Origin: Sorghum bicolor
Taxonomy: Eukaryota > Streptophyta > Magnoliopsida > Poales > Poaceae
Direction of reading: 5' to 3'
Assembly: GCF_000003195.3 (NCBI RefSeq)
Contig: NC_012871.2
Coordinates: 44,378,554-44,442,553, forward strand
DNA length: 64,000 bases
The notes under the pieces were generated by a model, which saw only the letters and a program-made list of their open reading frames with translations, was not told where the DNA came from and did no database searches. Shown piece after piece: positions 1 to 10,401 of the stretch (position 1 is its first letter; each line of letters begins with the position of its first letter). A program made the translations under genes and the position numbers.

Positions 1-1070
1 ACAAAAGGGAAAAAAAAAAAGAGAAAGAAGAAGGAAAAAAGAAAAAAAAAAGGGAGAAAGAGCCCTCGCGATTCGCGTTCTTCGAACTAGCTGGTCAGTT
101 GCATAGCATACATGAGCATGATCATTTTGCGTATAGTGCACGTTACTGAAGGAGCGACCGTTGAACCGAACCCCGAGGTTGGTGTTCTGCTCAAGGAAGT
201 TGGACCCGAGACTTGGGATGTCTTCGAGGAACCCACTCAGCTCTGCAACCAGGGCAAGCCTCGGATGCATTAACCCTTCCTTGAATGTTTTAAATCTTTT
301 ATCACTTATGAATTAAAAATACTGCATTACGTAGTCAAGAATCGGGCTTAACCTTCACTACCTTGATATTTGTTAGCCTGTCCTTGGCACCTGTTTTATT
401 TTAAAAACTACGTAGTGATGCTTAGCCCTGCTTGTTAGATAGGTTTTCAACTAAGAAAGTTTGAAGGGTTGTTGTGGAATACTTTTATGGTCAATGATGT
501 TTCAACTTGAGATTGGTCGGTGTACTTGCTTTAAGAATGGAGTCTTAAAGTAGTGTCTCCAACTGTGTCAATTAAGGACCGATCCGTTGATGGCCTGCTA
601 TGTTGAGAATTTATAGTACTAGCCACCTGCCCTCGGTAAGCCCGGTCTTGTGATTCCTCGATGAGAGCGGCTACTCACGCAATGGGTGTGGAGCGATGGT
701 GAGAGTAGCGTGTACCGTCCTAGCAAATGGGTTGGATGGTGGAGTACTGTGCTCTCGGGTGCCGTGAACCCGGTCAGATCTTGGGAAAGCCAGATTTCGG
801 TTGACATATGCAAGATTCGGTCCTACATATGTTGGGTGGTTAGGAACTCCAGCTGGGTTGCTAAGCGATTCGAATCGTCGTTGCTCCCTGATTGGGAGAC
901 TCAATTCCTTCGACCCTCATCATAGTTAGTAATGCAACTGAATTAAGGAATGGGGAAAAGGGAAATGTCTCATGGGGTTCGGATCCTGATTCCCGAACTC
1001 AGAGTGACATTAAGCTATGGCCACCGGATGAATAACACTTTTATTAAGAACTAGGAATTTATAGACTTGT
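1..1070. other. Unclassified repeat-like DNA, no gene
   Basis: The first 60 bases are almost pure purine. The stretch from about 90 to 280 has a balanced, coding-like composition, and the rest is moderately AT-rich. No open frame here has a recognisable domain. The texture (purine tract, then LTR-like sequence with scattered short open frames) suggests part of a long LTR or its flank, perhaps of a Tekay/Del-type element. I found no second copy in the window that would fix its ends, so the class stays open. Confidence 0.35.
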
Positions 1071-1129
1071 CTATAAAAAGCAACTAGATAGACTGTCCTC
1101 GAATTCCTCGGCCTCTCGAGGTGAGCAAT

Positions 1130-1539
1130 TCGGGGCTAAAACTTGAAAGTAAGGATGCACTATTAGTAAGAATGCCTCCGGGCTATAGCCAACCCCATCG
1201 AACGGGGCATGGGTTCTCACTTGGATTACCTGATAAAAGCTCACCCAGGATGATGATGCTCGCTCCATCGGGAGTATGTTGCCTTCCTAGACCCAAGGGG
1301 GTAAAACCGGCAAAATGAGGGTCGGAGGTTCCCTCCCAGAACAAACGCCCCTCAATGAAAAGGGACATTGGGAACAGTCAGATCCGAAAGAGCAATATAG
1401 CCCTCAAAGGAGTCCAAGACTCCTTAAAGGCCTCGGGGGCTACACCTATGGGGGTCGCTCGGCGACCCCCCACGGGAACTCGACCATCAGAAGAACCCCT
1501 CTTCGAGGACAAATGCTCGAACAGGGGCTCGGGGGCTAC
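1130..1539 (+). mobile_element. 3' internal end of a Tat-type gypsy element (D), joined to LTR A
   Basis: From about 1170 this matches, diverged but in order, the minus-strand sequence just inside element B's 3' LTR (about 33095 down to 32766). Shared landmarks are GCCTCCGGGCTA, GGTTCTCACTTGGA, CTCGCTC and a terminal CTCGGGGGCTAC. This is the region between the antisense accessory gene and the 3' LTR, so its presence upstream of an LTR that is itself followed by a PBS and gag is unexpected. It contains a 9-bp perfect hairpin at 1450-1470 (loop TCG), next to a second CTCGGGGGCTAC copy at about 1433. Confidence 0.6.
1520..1539 (+). other. Polypurine tract of Tat-type element
   Basis: A G-rich tract ending CTCGGGGGCTAC lies directly against the LTR start. 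The same motif abuts the 3' LTR of element B on the minus strand (32766-32780), which supports a plus-strand priming role. Confidence 0.6.
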
Positions 1540-2571
1540 TCTCAACTGATGAGCATATCAAGAGTATCCGTACACAGGTCGAGGCATCCGACTCGACGCC
1601 CCTCCCCCTCTCTAGTTGTGTGCACAGGCCAGGACGACCATGGTCCCGAACACAGAAAGAGCGTCCTGCGAATCGACCAGGGCTCGAGCGCCGGCTACCG
1701 TCGAATACAGAAAGAGGCTCGAGCGAATCGGAAGGCCTCGAGCGCAAGGACGCCGCTCGCCGCCTCGCGGGCACAGGAACCAGGGCATTTATTGCGCGTG
1801 CCGTGTTCTCACCTAACCCACCAGTCACGGGAAGCGTGATAGGGAACAGGCACTCGTCCTGTCATTCTTTTTGCAGCCTTCCCCACCAAACGAGCCAGAA
1901 CGTGGCAGGACGCAGAAAGTGGGTCGGAACGTCTAATCAAGACCCCCTTGAGATGCCCAAGGTGGCTAGCGAGGCGTTACACGGCATCCGACCCTCGAGT
2001 AGGCATGTTTCCTTCCTGTGAAAGGGTCAGGTGACGAGTGACAGCACTTCAACCACTCCGACGCAGATGCTGCCGCGACGTACAAGCATGCAACAGATAA
2101 ACCATCCTAGGACGGCGCACAGAGCGGGATACAGGGGCACGCGTAATCATCATGAAGCTACCAAGACAAGATGGCTCGAGACCACGCCGATACGGAGGCC
2201 TCGAGTAGGTCAGAGCGCCATACCACTATCGACCCCTACTCTGACGCCTATACATGTACCCTAGGCCTCTCCTTGGAACTATAAAAAGGGGAGGCCCAGG
2301 AGCGGATATAGAACAGGCGATACAACACAACACACACGCTTAGTAGAGCTTCCACACTCCATCTCCATCCATCTCACGCCTGTATTCACCCCTGTACAAG
2401 CACTTAGGTGCAAGATAATACAAACACCTCTCCCCCCGCTGGACGTAGGGCCTTCTCTTGCCTGAACCAGGATAAATATTTGTGTCTTTTCTTGCATCAC
2501 CATCTGGAAAAAGGGGAGCACGCATTCAAGTTTTACTCGTTGGTGTGACCCCCCAGGGGGAAACACCGACA
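1540..2571 (+). repeat. LTR of element A (Tat-type), 1032 bp
   Basis: The right edge is exact: it ends AACACCGACA and a PBS follows after two bases. The left edge follows the CTCGGGGGCTAC tract. The first bases read TC instead of the canonical TG, apparently a mutation. It is homologous in reverse orientation to the LTRs at 31721-32765, 48747-49791 and 52180-53232. A TATA box lies at 2279-2289. Internal sequence flanks it on both sides, so it is either shared by two tandem elements or a recombination product. Confidence 0.8.
2279..2289 (+). promoter_or_regulatory. TATA box of LTR A
   Basis: CTATAAAAAGG occurs about 290 bp before the LTR end, and the same motif is at the matching place in LTRs B and C (for example 49017-49027 on the minus strand). 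Transcription of the element would start shortly downstream. Confidence 0.6.
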
Positions 2572-2573
2572 GT

Positions 2574-2591
2574 TGGCGCGCTAGGTAGGGG
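2574..2591 (+). other. Primer-binding site, tRNA-Arg type
   Basis: TGGCGCGCTAGGTAGGGG starts two bases after the LTR. It is complementary, with one mismatch, to the 3' end of plant tRNA-Arg(CCU) (CCCCTACCTGGCGCG plus CCA, from memory of the family). Elements B and C have the unmutated form. Confidence 0.75.
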
Positions 2592-2629
2592 TCCAGCGTG
2601 TTTTTCACTGATTTCCCATTCCTTTCCAC

Positions 2630-4616
2630 ATGGCCACTCTCATTTCGCCGATTCCGCGCTCCACGGTGATTTGGTTCGGGAGCCTCAAGTTCATATCTAC
2701 TGGTTCCGGCTATGACATGATCCTGCTCTCGGTCAAAGGACCGGGAGGAGCCCGCGTTGCGCCAGCACGATTGAGGGCTCCGAGACGTGGACAGTGCCAC
2801 CATCACCCTTCTGCCTTGTCACGACCGACAGTTCGTGCCAGGCAGCAGGTGACACATGAGCCGATAGCCCCGCGCGCCGAAACCGCGGGTATGGTAGCCT
2901 CACGCCACGAGGATCGCACGACGACGACGGGAGACGGCACGCCACGCGCGCCCTCTCCCACCACTACGCTACTTCCACATGGGCTGTTCGCCCCAAAAAG
3001 AGCGCTACCGTTCGGTCTGGACAATGCCGCGACATCGCTCGCTAGGGCGATATGTCCAAACGCCCAGACATATGTGGAGAGACCAATGGTCCTCCCATGC
3101 GATACTGAGGAGCAGCAACGGACGCCCGAGCTGTCGGATTTCTCCTAGGTACGAGGCCTCCGTCGCCTAGGGCCTGGGCGATACACGATCACCTCACTCA
3201 GGCAACGGCTGCTGGAGGAAGGACGTGGATGCTTCTACGCCGCCGAGCCGAACTCCGGCTCTGAGTCCGACAGCTATGACCCTACTAGGGAATGTTTCAA
3301 TATCGACGGGGCAGTAGAAACCACCGACGAGACACAGGACGCCGTTGCAGGCGGTCGAGTCCCTGTAGCAAGGGAGGACCCCAGGACGCCTGGGAATGAC
3401 GGTCAAATCGACCCCCCTTCACAAGAAGACAGAGCCGCGTAAATTGCGCAGCTGCGAGAGCTCAAAGCAAAGCTCGACGAGGATCGCGACTGCCTTGTTT
3501 TGCTTGAACAGATCATCGAGCAGGACTTGCCTTACCCACCTGGTGGAAGTGTCCGCAGACGGGCTCGAGAGGTTCATGGGCAGATCGTCGGAGATGGAGA
3601 GCCTGAGCAGCCCGTCAGCCGTTTCCCTCGAGCGGGCTAGAATGTCGTGGCGGTGACAATGCTGCTGTGTAATATGCCTGAACTGTCGAACTCCCAAGCG
3701 CGACGCATTCGAGACGAGGTGCAGACTCTGCTCCAGGTGGCGGCAGTTCAGTAGGCCGAGAGCTCGGCCTCTCGACGTCGAGGGGCGGCCACAGAAAAGC
3801 GTGATGAGCCGGCCTAGAACGAAAACGAGGTGTCGGTCCATAAGTAGCCGCCCCCTCGAGGGAAAAAGACAACACTCGTCCTCCCCGTCGACAACTGACG
3901 ACGACACGACGCGCGACGCGACATCGACGAGAACCGTCGCCGTCGGTATGGGGACGCAGAAGAGCGCGGTTAGAGCGCCCACCGCGGCGGGAGATACGAC
4001 AGCGACGAGGACCGGATGGCCCCGGAACCGCAGGGCCCTCGGGTGTTTAGCAGGGCAATCCGCAGCACGCCGCTGCCCAGCCCGTTCCGACCCCCAACCA
4101 GCATTGCTAAATACAACGGCAAGACCAAGCCAGAGCTGTGGCTGGCAGACTTCAGACTAGCCTATCAGCTGGGAGGCGCTTGAGGGGACGATCGAGCCAT
4201 CATCCGACAGCTACCACTCTTCCTCTCCGACACCGCCCGCAGATGGCTCGAGGAGCTCCCGGCCAACCATATCCACGATTGGGTCGATTTGGTCAGAGTG
4301 TTCGAGGGTAACTTCAAAGGAACCTACATACGACCCGGCAACTCGTGGGACCTCAGCAAGTGCAAGAAGAAGTCAGGAGAAACTCTCTAGGAGTATGCTC
4401 GACGCTTTTCGAAGCAACGCACCGAGCTGCCACACATCCCCAACCATGACGTCATCCTGGCCTTTGTCTCTGGCACCACCAGTCGAGACATGGTGCGGGA
4501 ATTAGGCCGGAACCGCCCTCAGACCGTCGACGAGCTGATGGACGTAGTGGCAAACTACGCTGTAGGGGAAGAAGCGGTCGGTTCCTTCTTCAGCTGCGAA
4601 GGAAGGAAAGGAAAGC
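2630..4616 (+). pseudogene. gag: Element A gag, decayed and truncated
   Basis: This was the structural (capsid/nucleocapsid) polyprotein of a Tat-lineage Ty3/gypsy element. It starts at ATG 2630 (MATLISPIPRSTVIWFG) and aligns along its length with the gags of B (from 48688) and C (from 52121). The capsid core is at about 4105-4420 (PELWLADFRLAYQLGGA, RRWLEELPAN, GTYIRPGNSWDLSKCK), followed by LPHIPNHDVILAFVSGTT and the nucleocapsid approach VDELMDVVANYA. One reading frame is broken by about nine stops. Several are TAG or TAA where C or B has CAG or CAA (about 3146, 3440, 3641, 3750, 3813, 3846), and one is TGA for CGA (about 4183). The frame ends at EGRKGK, about 4616, where B and C continue to a zinc knuckle and protease. 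Everything from there to the end of pol is missing. Confidence 0.85.
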
Positions 4617-7473
4617 TGTCAGCTGATGATGATGAGGGTCCCAGTCTCGGGAGGAAGTACTTCCGGCTCGAACAGCCTCGCCAGCCTTTCCCCAGGAGCT
4701 TCCGCATCGTCGATCAAGGCGTGGAGCCTCTCCTCGTTCTCTGCGTCGGTCTTGGAGATATCGGTGACTAAGCCATGGGACACCACCTCCATATCGTAGG
4801 AAAAGCCTGAGTAGACAACTGCCATTGCCCGCTTTACCCTGGTATGGAGGGCGTCCCGCACCCGGTCCCTCAATGTAGCACCAAGATAGCATAGCTGGTC
4901 GACCAGTGCGTCGCCTCGAGCCTCCTCCCTCGACTCGTCCACGGGTTCGAGCTCCCAAGAGGCTGAGAGATCACTTATCGCCGTCCGCAGCCGACGGATC
5001 AAAGTGACCTCGCCCTCGAGCTGAGCCTTGGTGGAGCGGACCTCGACTTGAGCGGCAAGCAGCTCATCTTTAAGCACTACAAGGACCGACACGGAGAAAT
5101 TAGATAACACAAACCACACCTCGGAAAGGAAAACTCAAGAATGGAAACATACCATGAATCCTCTCCTCCAGAGCCGTATTCTCACCAACCAAGTTGGTGT
5201 TGGCCCTCTGGATCTCCTTGTTCGAGCGCACCAGCTCGGTGTTGGTGATGCGCAGGTCCTCGATCGCCTTACCTGCCTGCGCGATAGCTCCATCTTTCTC
5301 CAGCAGCGCTCTCTTCAGACGGTCGACGTCATCAGAGAGGCTGTGAGATCGAGTCCGCTCCACCTCAAGATCCTCAAGAGCCTTCTTCTTGGCCTCCTAC
5401 ACGGTGCTCCGGGCAATCTCACCGTTGACGCACTCCACCTTCATCTTGAAGGATTCTCGAAGGGAGGCAAGGTCTGTCCTGAGGAGGCCCTTCTCCTTGT
5501 CTAGGTCAGCAGCCGCGTTCTTGTAAGACAAGGCCTCTTCCCGGGCCTTGGATGCAGCCTCCTCGACCATCATGGCCCGCTCCCCCCGCAGCGCGGCTTC
5601 TTCCACTGCTTTCCTCGAGGCTTCCCGAGCCTCAGCTAGGGTGGCCTCCCTCTCCTTCTTCTCCTCCTCGAGCGCCAAAAGCTCCTTATAGGCCTTGAGG
5701 TGTTTCTCCTGCGACTCCAGGAGTTTGTCCTTGAGGAGAGGGAGTTGCTCCCAGCCACCCCTCGTTGCATGAATAAAGCTTGACTTGATGTGGGAGGTCT
5801 CCTTTAGATCCTGCGAAGCGGCAGTAGAACAGTAAGAACACAAAACCAGAACGTCCAGAACGCAAGACCAAAATCACTTACAAAGTAGGCCGGTCTGAGC
5901 CCATGGTTGACGACGTCGGGCAGGAGCCCCACCACGTGCTTCATCCAGAAGCGAAGCTCCTCGAGATGCTCCCACTTCTCAGCCTCCTTCCGATCGTCCA
6001 TAAAGATGTTGGGCTCGGACAGGTCGGTCGAAGCCCGGATGTGGATCCGGTCAGGGCACCAGTTCTCCATCTCCTGATAAACGCGCGCCTTGATGCCCCG
6101 GATGAGCTCCTCAACGGTCTCGAGCGACCCCCCGTGGCACAAGAACAGGTCGACGAGGTAGGGGAACCGGCCGTCGTCATCCACCGTCTTCCAAGTTCCT
6201 GTTTCACTAGCACCACCGCCGCCCGACGTCCCGGCTTCATCTTCCTCGGCGGGAAAGCGGTCCTCCCATGACCGACGCTCCCGGAGGAATCCAGGAGCGA
6301 TCCCAATGATGCCATAGATCGTGCCCTTGATCTCTGACTGAGGGTCAACGGGGGTGCGCATCATACAGGCGAGCTCCACCACGCCGTCCGCTCGCCCTGA
6401 CTCAGCTGGGATCGAGGCGGGCGCACCCAGACGGAGCCATGCCGGGGTCGCTGGGCCATAGACAGGCAGAACCTCCTCCCCGGTTTCAGGCTCTTGTGGC
6501 GTCGGCGGCACTGACTGGGGGAGACTGCGAGGTGGCAGCTCGAGCAGTTCCCCCAACTGCTGGCACCTTTGCTGCTGCTGCTCCTGCAGCTCCTGCTGCC
6601 GGTCCTGCTCCAACATCTCATCGAGTAGGGGTCCCCCTGGCCGCCGCTCCTCCTCTCTTTCTTCCTACTGCGGCTGCTGCTGCCCCTCCTACAGCTGTTG
6701 CCGCATCTCCCGCTCATGCTCCTCCTCCTCCTTCCTCCTCTGGTCCTCGACAGAATGGAGCCCGATGGGCCAAGGCGTCCACTTCGTGGTGGGAGGGGCC
6801 TCGAGCTCCTCGTGCATGGGGCGGGCGTCCTTCGAAGGCCCGTCGCCGCCAGACCCGTCACTTGTTGTGATAGGATCCTCCTCGACCCCAGAACAGGGAG
6901 GCTCGGGGGCTCCCTCCTGTCCTTGAGGACGAGGCACCTCGATCCGCTTCGGCGACGGTGGAGCAGACTCCCCCACCGATGGACGGGGCAGAGCGCCCTC
7001 GACACCGGTCGATGGCCGGGGGTCGGAGGAGCATGTAAGCACTCAAAGGCAAAAAGTCAGTCGCCATGATAGTCGACAAAAAGCTAACGTGATATCAGGA
7101 GTGAACCGCTCACCTGAGTCTTTGGAGGCCGCTCCCGCCTTAAGCCTCTTGGCCATCGAGGGCTGGGCCTGCTTGAGCGTCCGCTTCAGCCTGAGGGAAG
7201 AAGAATGAACGTAAATAAAAATCACAGCCCAAGAAAATGCAAAAGCATCGGAAAAGAAGAACCACGACATTAAGACCTTACCCCACAAGAAGGGCGACCC
7301 GCCTTCCGGTCCCTCGACCAGCAGGCTTCGAGCCACCCCGCGTCAAGGCTCCGGGCCCCTCGCGAGCGGGTGCCGGTCTCGGCTCGGCATCTCCCGCCTG
7401 GCCGGCGCCTGGACTGGCGCTCCTGCGAACCGTACCCCCCTTGCTCGAGGCCGCAGTGCGACCACGAGTCAGC
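4617..7473 (-). pseudogene. Element A antisense accessory gene, 3' exons (coiled coil)
   Basis: This is the 3' part of a multi-exon gene antisense to gag; the 5' part is at 30249-31720, beyond the LARD insertion. Exons I can place with GT/AG borders on the minus strand are 7473-7282, 7190-7114, 7041-5882, 5810-5153 and 5076-4619. The long exon encodes a Gln/Glu-rich segment (EQQQQRCQQLGELLEL) and a folded stretch (PYLVDLFLCHGG, RVYQEMENWCPDRIHI, LRFWMKHVVGLLPDVVNHGL). The next two exons are long, charged coiled coil (KDKLLESQEKHLKAYKELLA; LRITNTELVRSNKEIQRANT). The last exon ends LPPETGTLIIIS before a stop at 4619-4621. A TAG lies in the coiled-coil exon near 5400 and another near 6690. Families of this kind accompany Tat elements in grasses and their function is unknown. 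The natural C-terminus may have been cut by the junction with gag. Confidence 0.7.
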
Positions 7474-7478
7474 GGCCC
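7474..7478. repeat. Target-site duplication GGCCC, left
   Basis: GGCCC lies just left of the LARD end (TGTAACA at 7479) and again at 30244-30248 just right of its other end. Five-base duplications are normal for gypsy-type integration. Confidence 0.9.
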
Positions 7479-8581
7479 TGTAACAGAACCGCCCAATTTA
7501 CAAGAGATCAACTATGAAAAACTCCCACCAAAGCAGTTGCTTTAACATAATCGAACTCTCATAAACCGGGTAGTCCGTGAAATCACGAGGGATTTCAAAC
7601 CAACCATCATACAAGCCAAGATCGTAGTGATTCAACATAACAAGTCACATGTTACATCTATTTCACAAGTAGTTTGATATACATCGGAGTTCTATATAGT
7701 TATTACAACTTGAGTTGAAAAATAGCGGAAGCAGAATAATTATGAAACTAACATTACCCTTATTTCAAATACATGCCAGTATCCAGGTCAACTCCAACAA
7801 AAGCAACATAGATGAGGTAACTAAGAAGGATCATGCCCATGATCTTACTCCTCTAATATGGTAGGAGTCATCCAACTCTTGCAGTAGCCATGATACATCA
7901 CAACCTGCAACAAGTGGGAACAAACCCTGAGTACGAGAAGGTACTCAGCTAGACTTACCCGTCATAAACCAGAAATAATATGACACCAAGGAGTATGCAA
8001 GGCTTTATTGGTGGGGCTAGCTGGAAAACACTTTTTGCATAAAAAGCTTAGGTTACAGGTAACTAACTTTTCAGGTATTTAGCTCAAGTTAATAATCATT
8101 ACCTGTCATCTATATTAGCACCTGTACTAGAGCAATCACTTGATTAAGATACAACAGTAGTACCCATATTTGATGTGGCATTTCCAACATCATCATCATA
8201 CCATAACCATCCAAGTGTTCCATAAACATTACTACGATGACGAAGCTCAAGTCAAGTGCTCACTGTCCAGGAGCGATGGCGATTCGAATCGATTTCTAAC
8301 CAGCTGGCGAGTTTATTCCCCACACAATCCACACTCACTGATCAAGTGAGCTACAGGTCACCATATTACACTATCCAGGACCAATTCGCGGGTTCGACAG
8401 GCACCGCCCGTACCCGAGGACCGTTCCGGCGACCGAGGTATCCAAGGTATACCAAGGTTGCGCGCCGCGCCCTCGTCGTTCTCCTCAACCATCACCAATA
8501 CAGCGCGTACATCGGGCCGATTCCCGGCCCGGATAGTGTTCAGGCTTCGCGGTCGGAACGACTTATCCTTCCAGCTAAGTG

Positions 8582-8586
8582 TGGGG
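8582..8586. repeat. Target-site duplication TGGGG of element 1, left
   Basis: TGGGG at 8582-8586 is repeated at 16868-16872 directly after the 3' LTR. The unoccupied LARD LTR has a single TGGGG at the matching place. Confidence 0.95.
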
Positions 8587-10241
8587 TGTTGACGGTCCTT
8601 AAGTATCAAATTTAATTATCAAATAAATAAAGAAAAGGATCCAAATGAAATCAAGATCTAGACTTAGGGTTTTATCTGACAGAATTCCACGAGTTTTGTT
8701 GTTTGTCTATTTCTGCAGGGGGTTATCAGGAAATATGGAAGAAAGGCCCACATGTCGGGATTACGTAAAGATATTAATGTGCTGCGCAATTATCTTACAT
8801 CTAGAAGACTCCAGAAGCCACGAGACCGAAGCGGAGGCGAAACGGGGCCAGAGGCAGGGCGCCCGCCCTCCTGCCCTGGGCACCCGCCCACCTCCTGTGT
8901 CCAATCAGGACTCTGCTTTGCAGGAGATCTCCACCGACCTAAAGGATGAATCTAAACCATACAATCTATGTCGGTTTGATCCAAGGGCCCATATTCACTT
9001 GAAGGGACTATAAAACTAGACCCCCTGGCCCCTGGAGGAGGGAGCCTCTCAACCCTAATTCATTGTTCCATCAAGGGAGAAGAAGCCTCTAATCAAGATT
9101 AGAGCCACCACATCAATTAGATATCTAGATTAGCATAGCTACATAGGATTAGAACTAGAAGGAGTCAATCTTCGATTGGTTTCCGGATCTGTCAAGAGGA
9201 TTCTTGGTAATTCTCTAATTGTGCTTCTAATTGCTTTCTAATTATCTTTGTTCTTCAATATTATGAATATGACTTTGTTCTACTTCAATATATTGCTTAT
9301 GACTTTGCTCTATTTGCTTATATTCAAGATTATATTGTTCTTAGTTTATTATAGTTATGTACTTGGCTTAGTTAGATTCGATCTATATACATGCTTAGGA
9401 TCGTATAGCGTTTATCCATCGGATCCATGGGTAAATGATAGATATTGTGTAGGCGTGGTGCTTATACCGTATTTATCTGCGATTGTACCCAATATGCCAG
9501 ATCGTGGGGTGGTTCGTGATAGTGACATCTTCATTGATTCTTATATAGTCCCCCTCTCGTGTATTGGACTGGCAGAGCAACATTATTACAGGAGATTGAT
9601 TGCTATGTTTCTCATATTCCTTGCTAATATCACTATGCATGGGCGTAGTCTTGTCTCGCAATGATTGCTAAGTATGCTTGCACTAATTATGATAATGCTA
9701 GACTATATAGTTAAGAATAACTTAGGGAATATTCTTGTAGTTCGTTCTAATACCATGCTAATGACTTTCTAGAGTATCTAATTGAGGTGCTTATCATATT
9801 TATTATGTGGCTAGATCAGATTAGTTATCCTTGTCACTATTATTATTTCATATATCTTTTATGTGACACTTATCCCTATATGATGAGTTAGATATAATGT
9901 TCTCAATTATACATGCAATGATAGATGCTCAATCTCATATTCTATTCTGTAATCAATATTGATGATTGCTAATCCCTTCCCAGTGGTAAAAATATAAATA
10001 ACGATACCTGGAATACTTCCCGGTTAAAATGCTGCATCGGTATTAATCTGTGCGCTTGCAGATCCCATTCATTATTTATTTAGAAGAGCAATTGCATATT
10101 TCAATACCGCGTCTCTTATATCATGCTGGGGATGAGAACTTGGCTTAAGTGGTGTGAGGGATAGGTTTGGCATTTTTGGCACCGTTACTAGATTTAGAGA
10201 ACTTAGTCTACTTTTGGTAATGATGTTAAGAATACCCAACA
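8587..10241 (+). repeat. Element 1 5' LTR
   Basis: It runs TGTTGACGG ... CCCAACA and is 1655 bp long. A pair of GC-rich 12-mers at about 8857-8888 (the second copy has one change) lies upstream of TATAAAA at 9009-9015. The distal half is AT-rich and contains a hydrophobic open frame (9248-9664) that I do not call a gene. Confidence 0.95.
9008..9015 (+). promoter_or_regulatory. TATA box of element 1 5' LTR
   Basis: CTATAAAA lies about 120 bp downstream of the GGGCGCCCGCCC repeats. The 3' LTR has the same arrangement (15634-15641). Confidence 0.6.
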
Positions 10242-10249
10242 AGCATTTT

Positions 10250-10267
10250 TGGCGCCGTTGCCAGAGA
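10250..10267 (+). other. Primer-binding site, tRNA-Asp type (element 1)
   Basis: TGGCGCCGTTGCC begins eight bases after the 5' LTR. It matches the complement of the plant tRNA-Asp(GUC) 3' end for 13 bases and is then mutated. Element 2 has the full 18-base match at 36387-36404. Confidence 0.8.
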
Positions 10268-10401
10268 AGGTTGATTACTAATCAAGAATGGAATAAAAGA
10301 TTTTGAGTTATCATTCGCATCACTAATATGATTGATCTTATCTATTCTCTCATACAGTTTTACCTCGATATTTTTCTATTTTATCTTATGCAGGGGAATG
10401 T

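Noticed and set aside
1..60. Purine-rich tract as a PPT
   Set aside because: No recognisable LTR start follows it and no partner LTR is in the window.
1450..1470. GC hairpin with a 3-base loop as a rho-type terminator
   Set aside because: This is plant nuclear DNA, and the hairpin belongs to the PPT-side region of a Tat element, with a counterpart near 34141-34156.
6439..6870. Pro/Ala-rich + strand frames over 5900-7070
   Set aside because: They are shadows of the antisense gene's exons, which have splice borders and coiled-coil character on the minus strand.
8256..8615. 119-codon frame in the LARD LTR (and 26287-26685 in the other)
   Set aside because: No domain, and in the 3' copy the frame runs into element 1's LTR. 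It is chance openness in a locally GC-rich part of the LTR.
9248..9664. 138-codon hydrophobic frame in both element 1 LTRs (also 15874-16290)
   Set aside because: It lies in AT-rich LTR sequence, has no recognisable domain, and is shared only because the LTRs are near-identical copies. Conservation therefore says nothing about coding.
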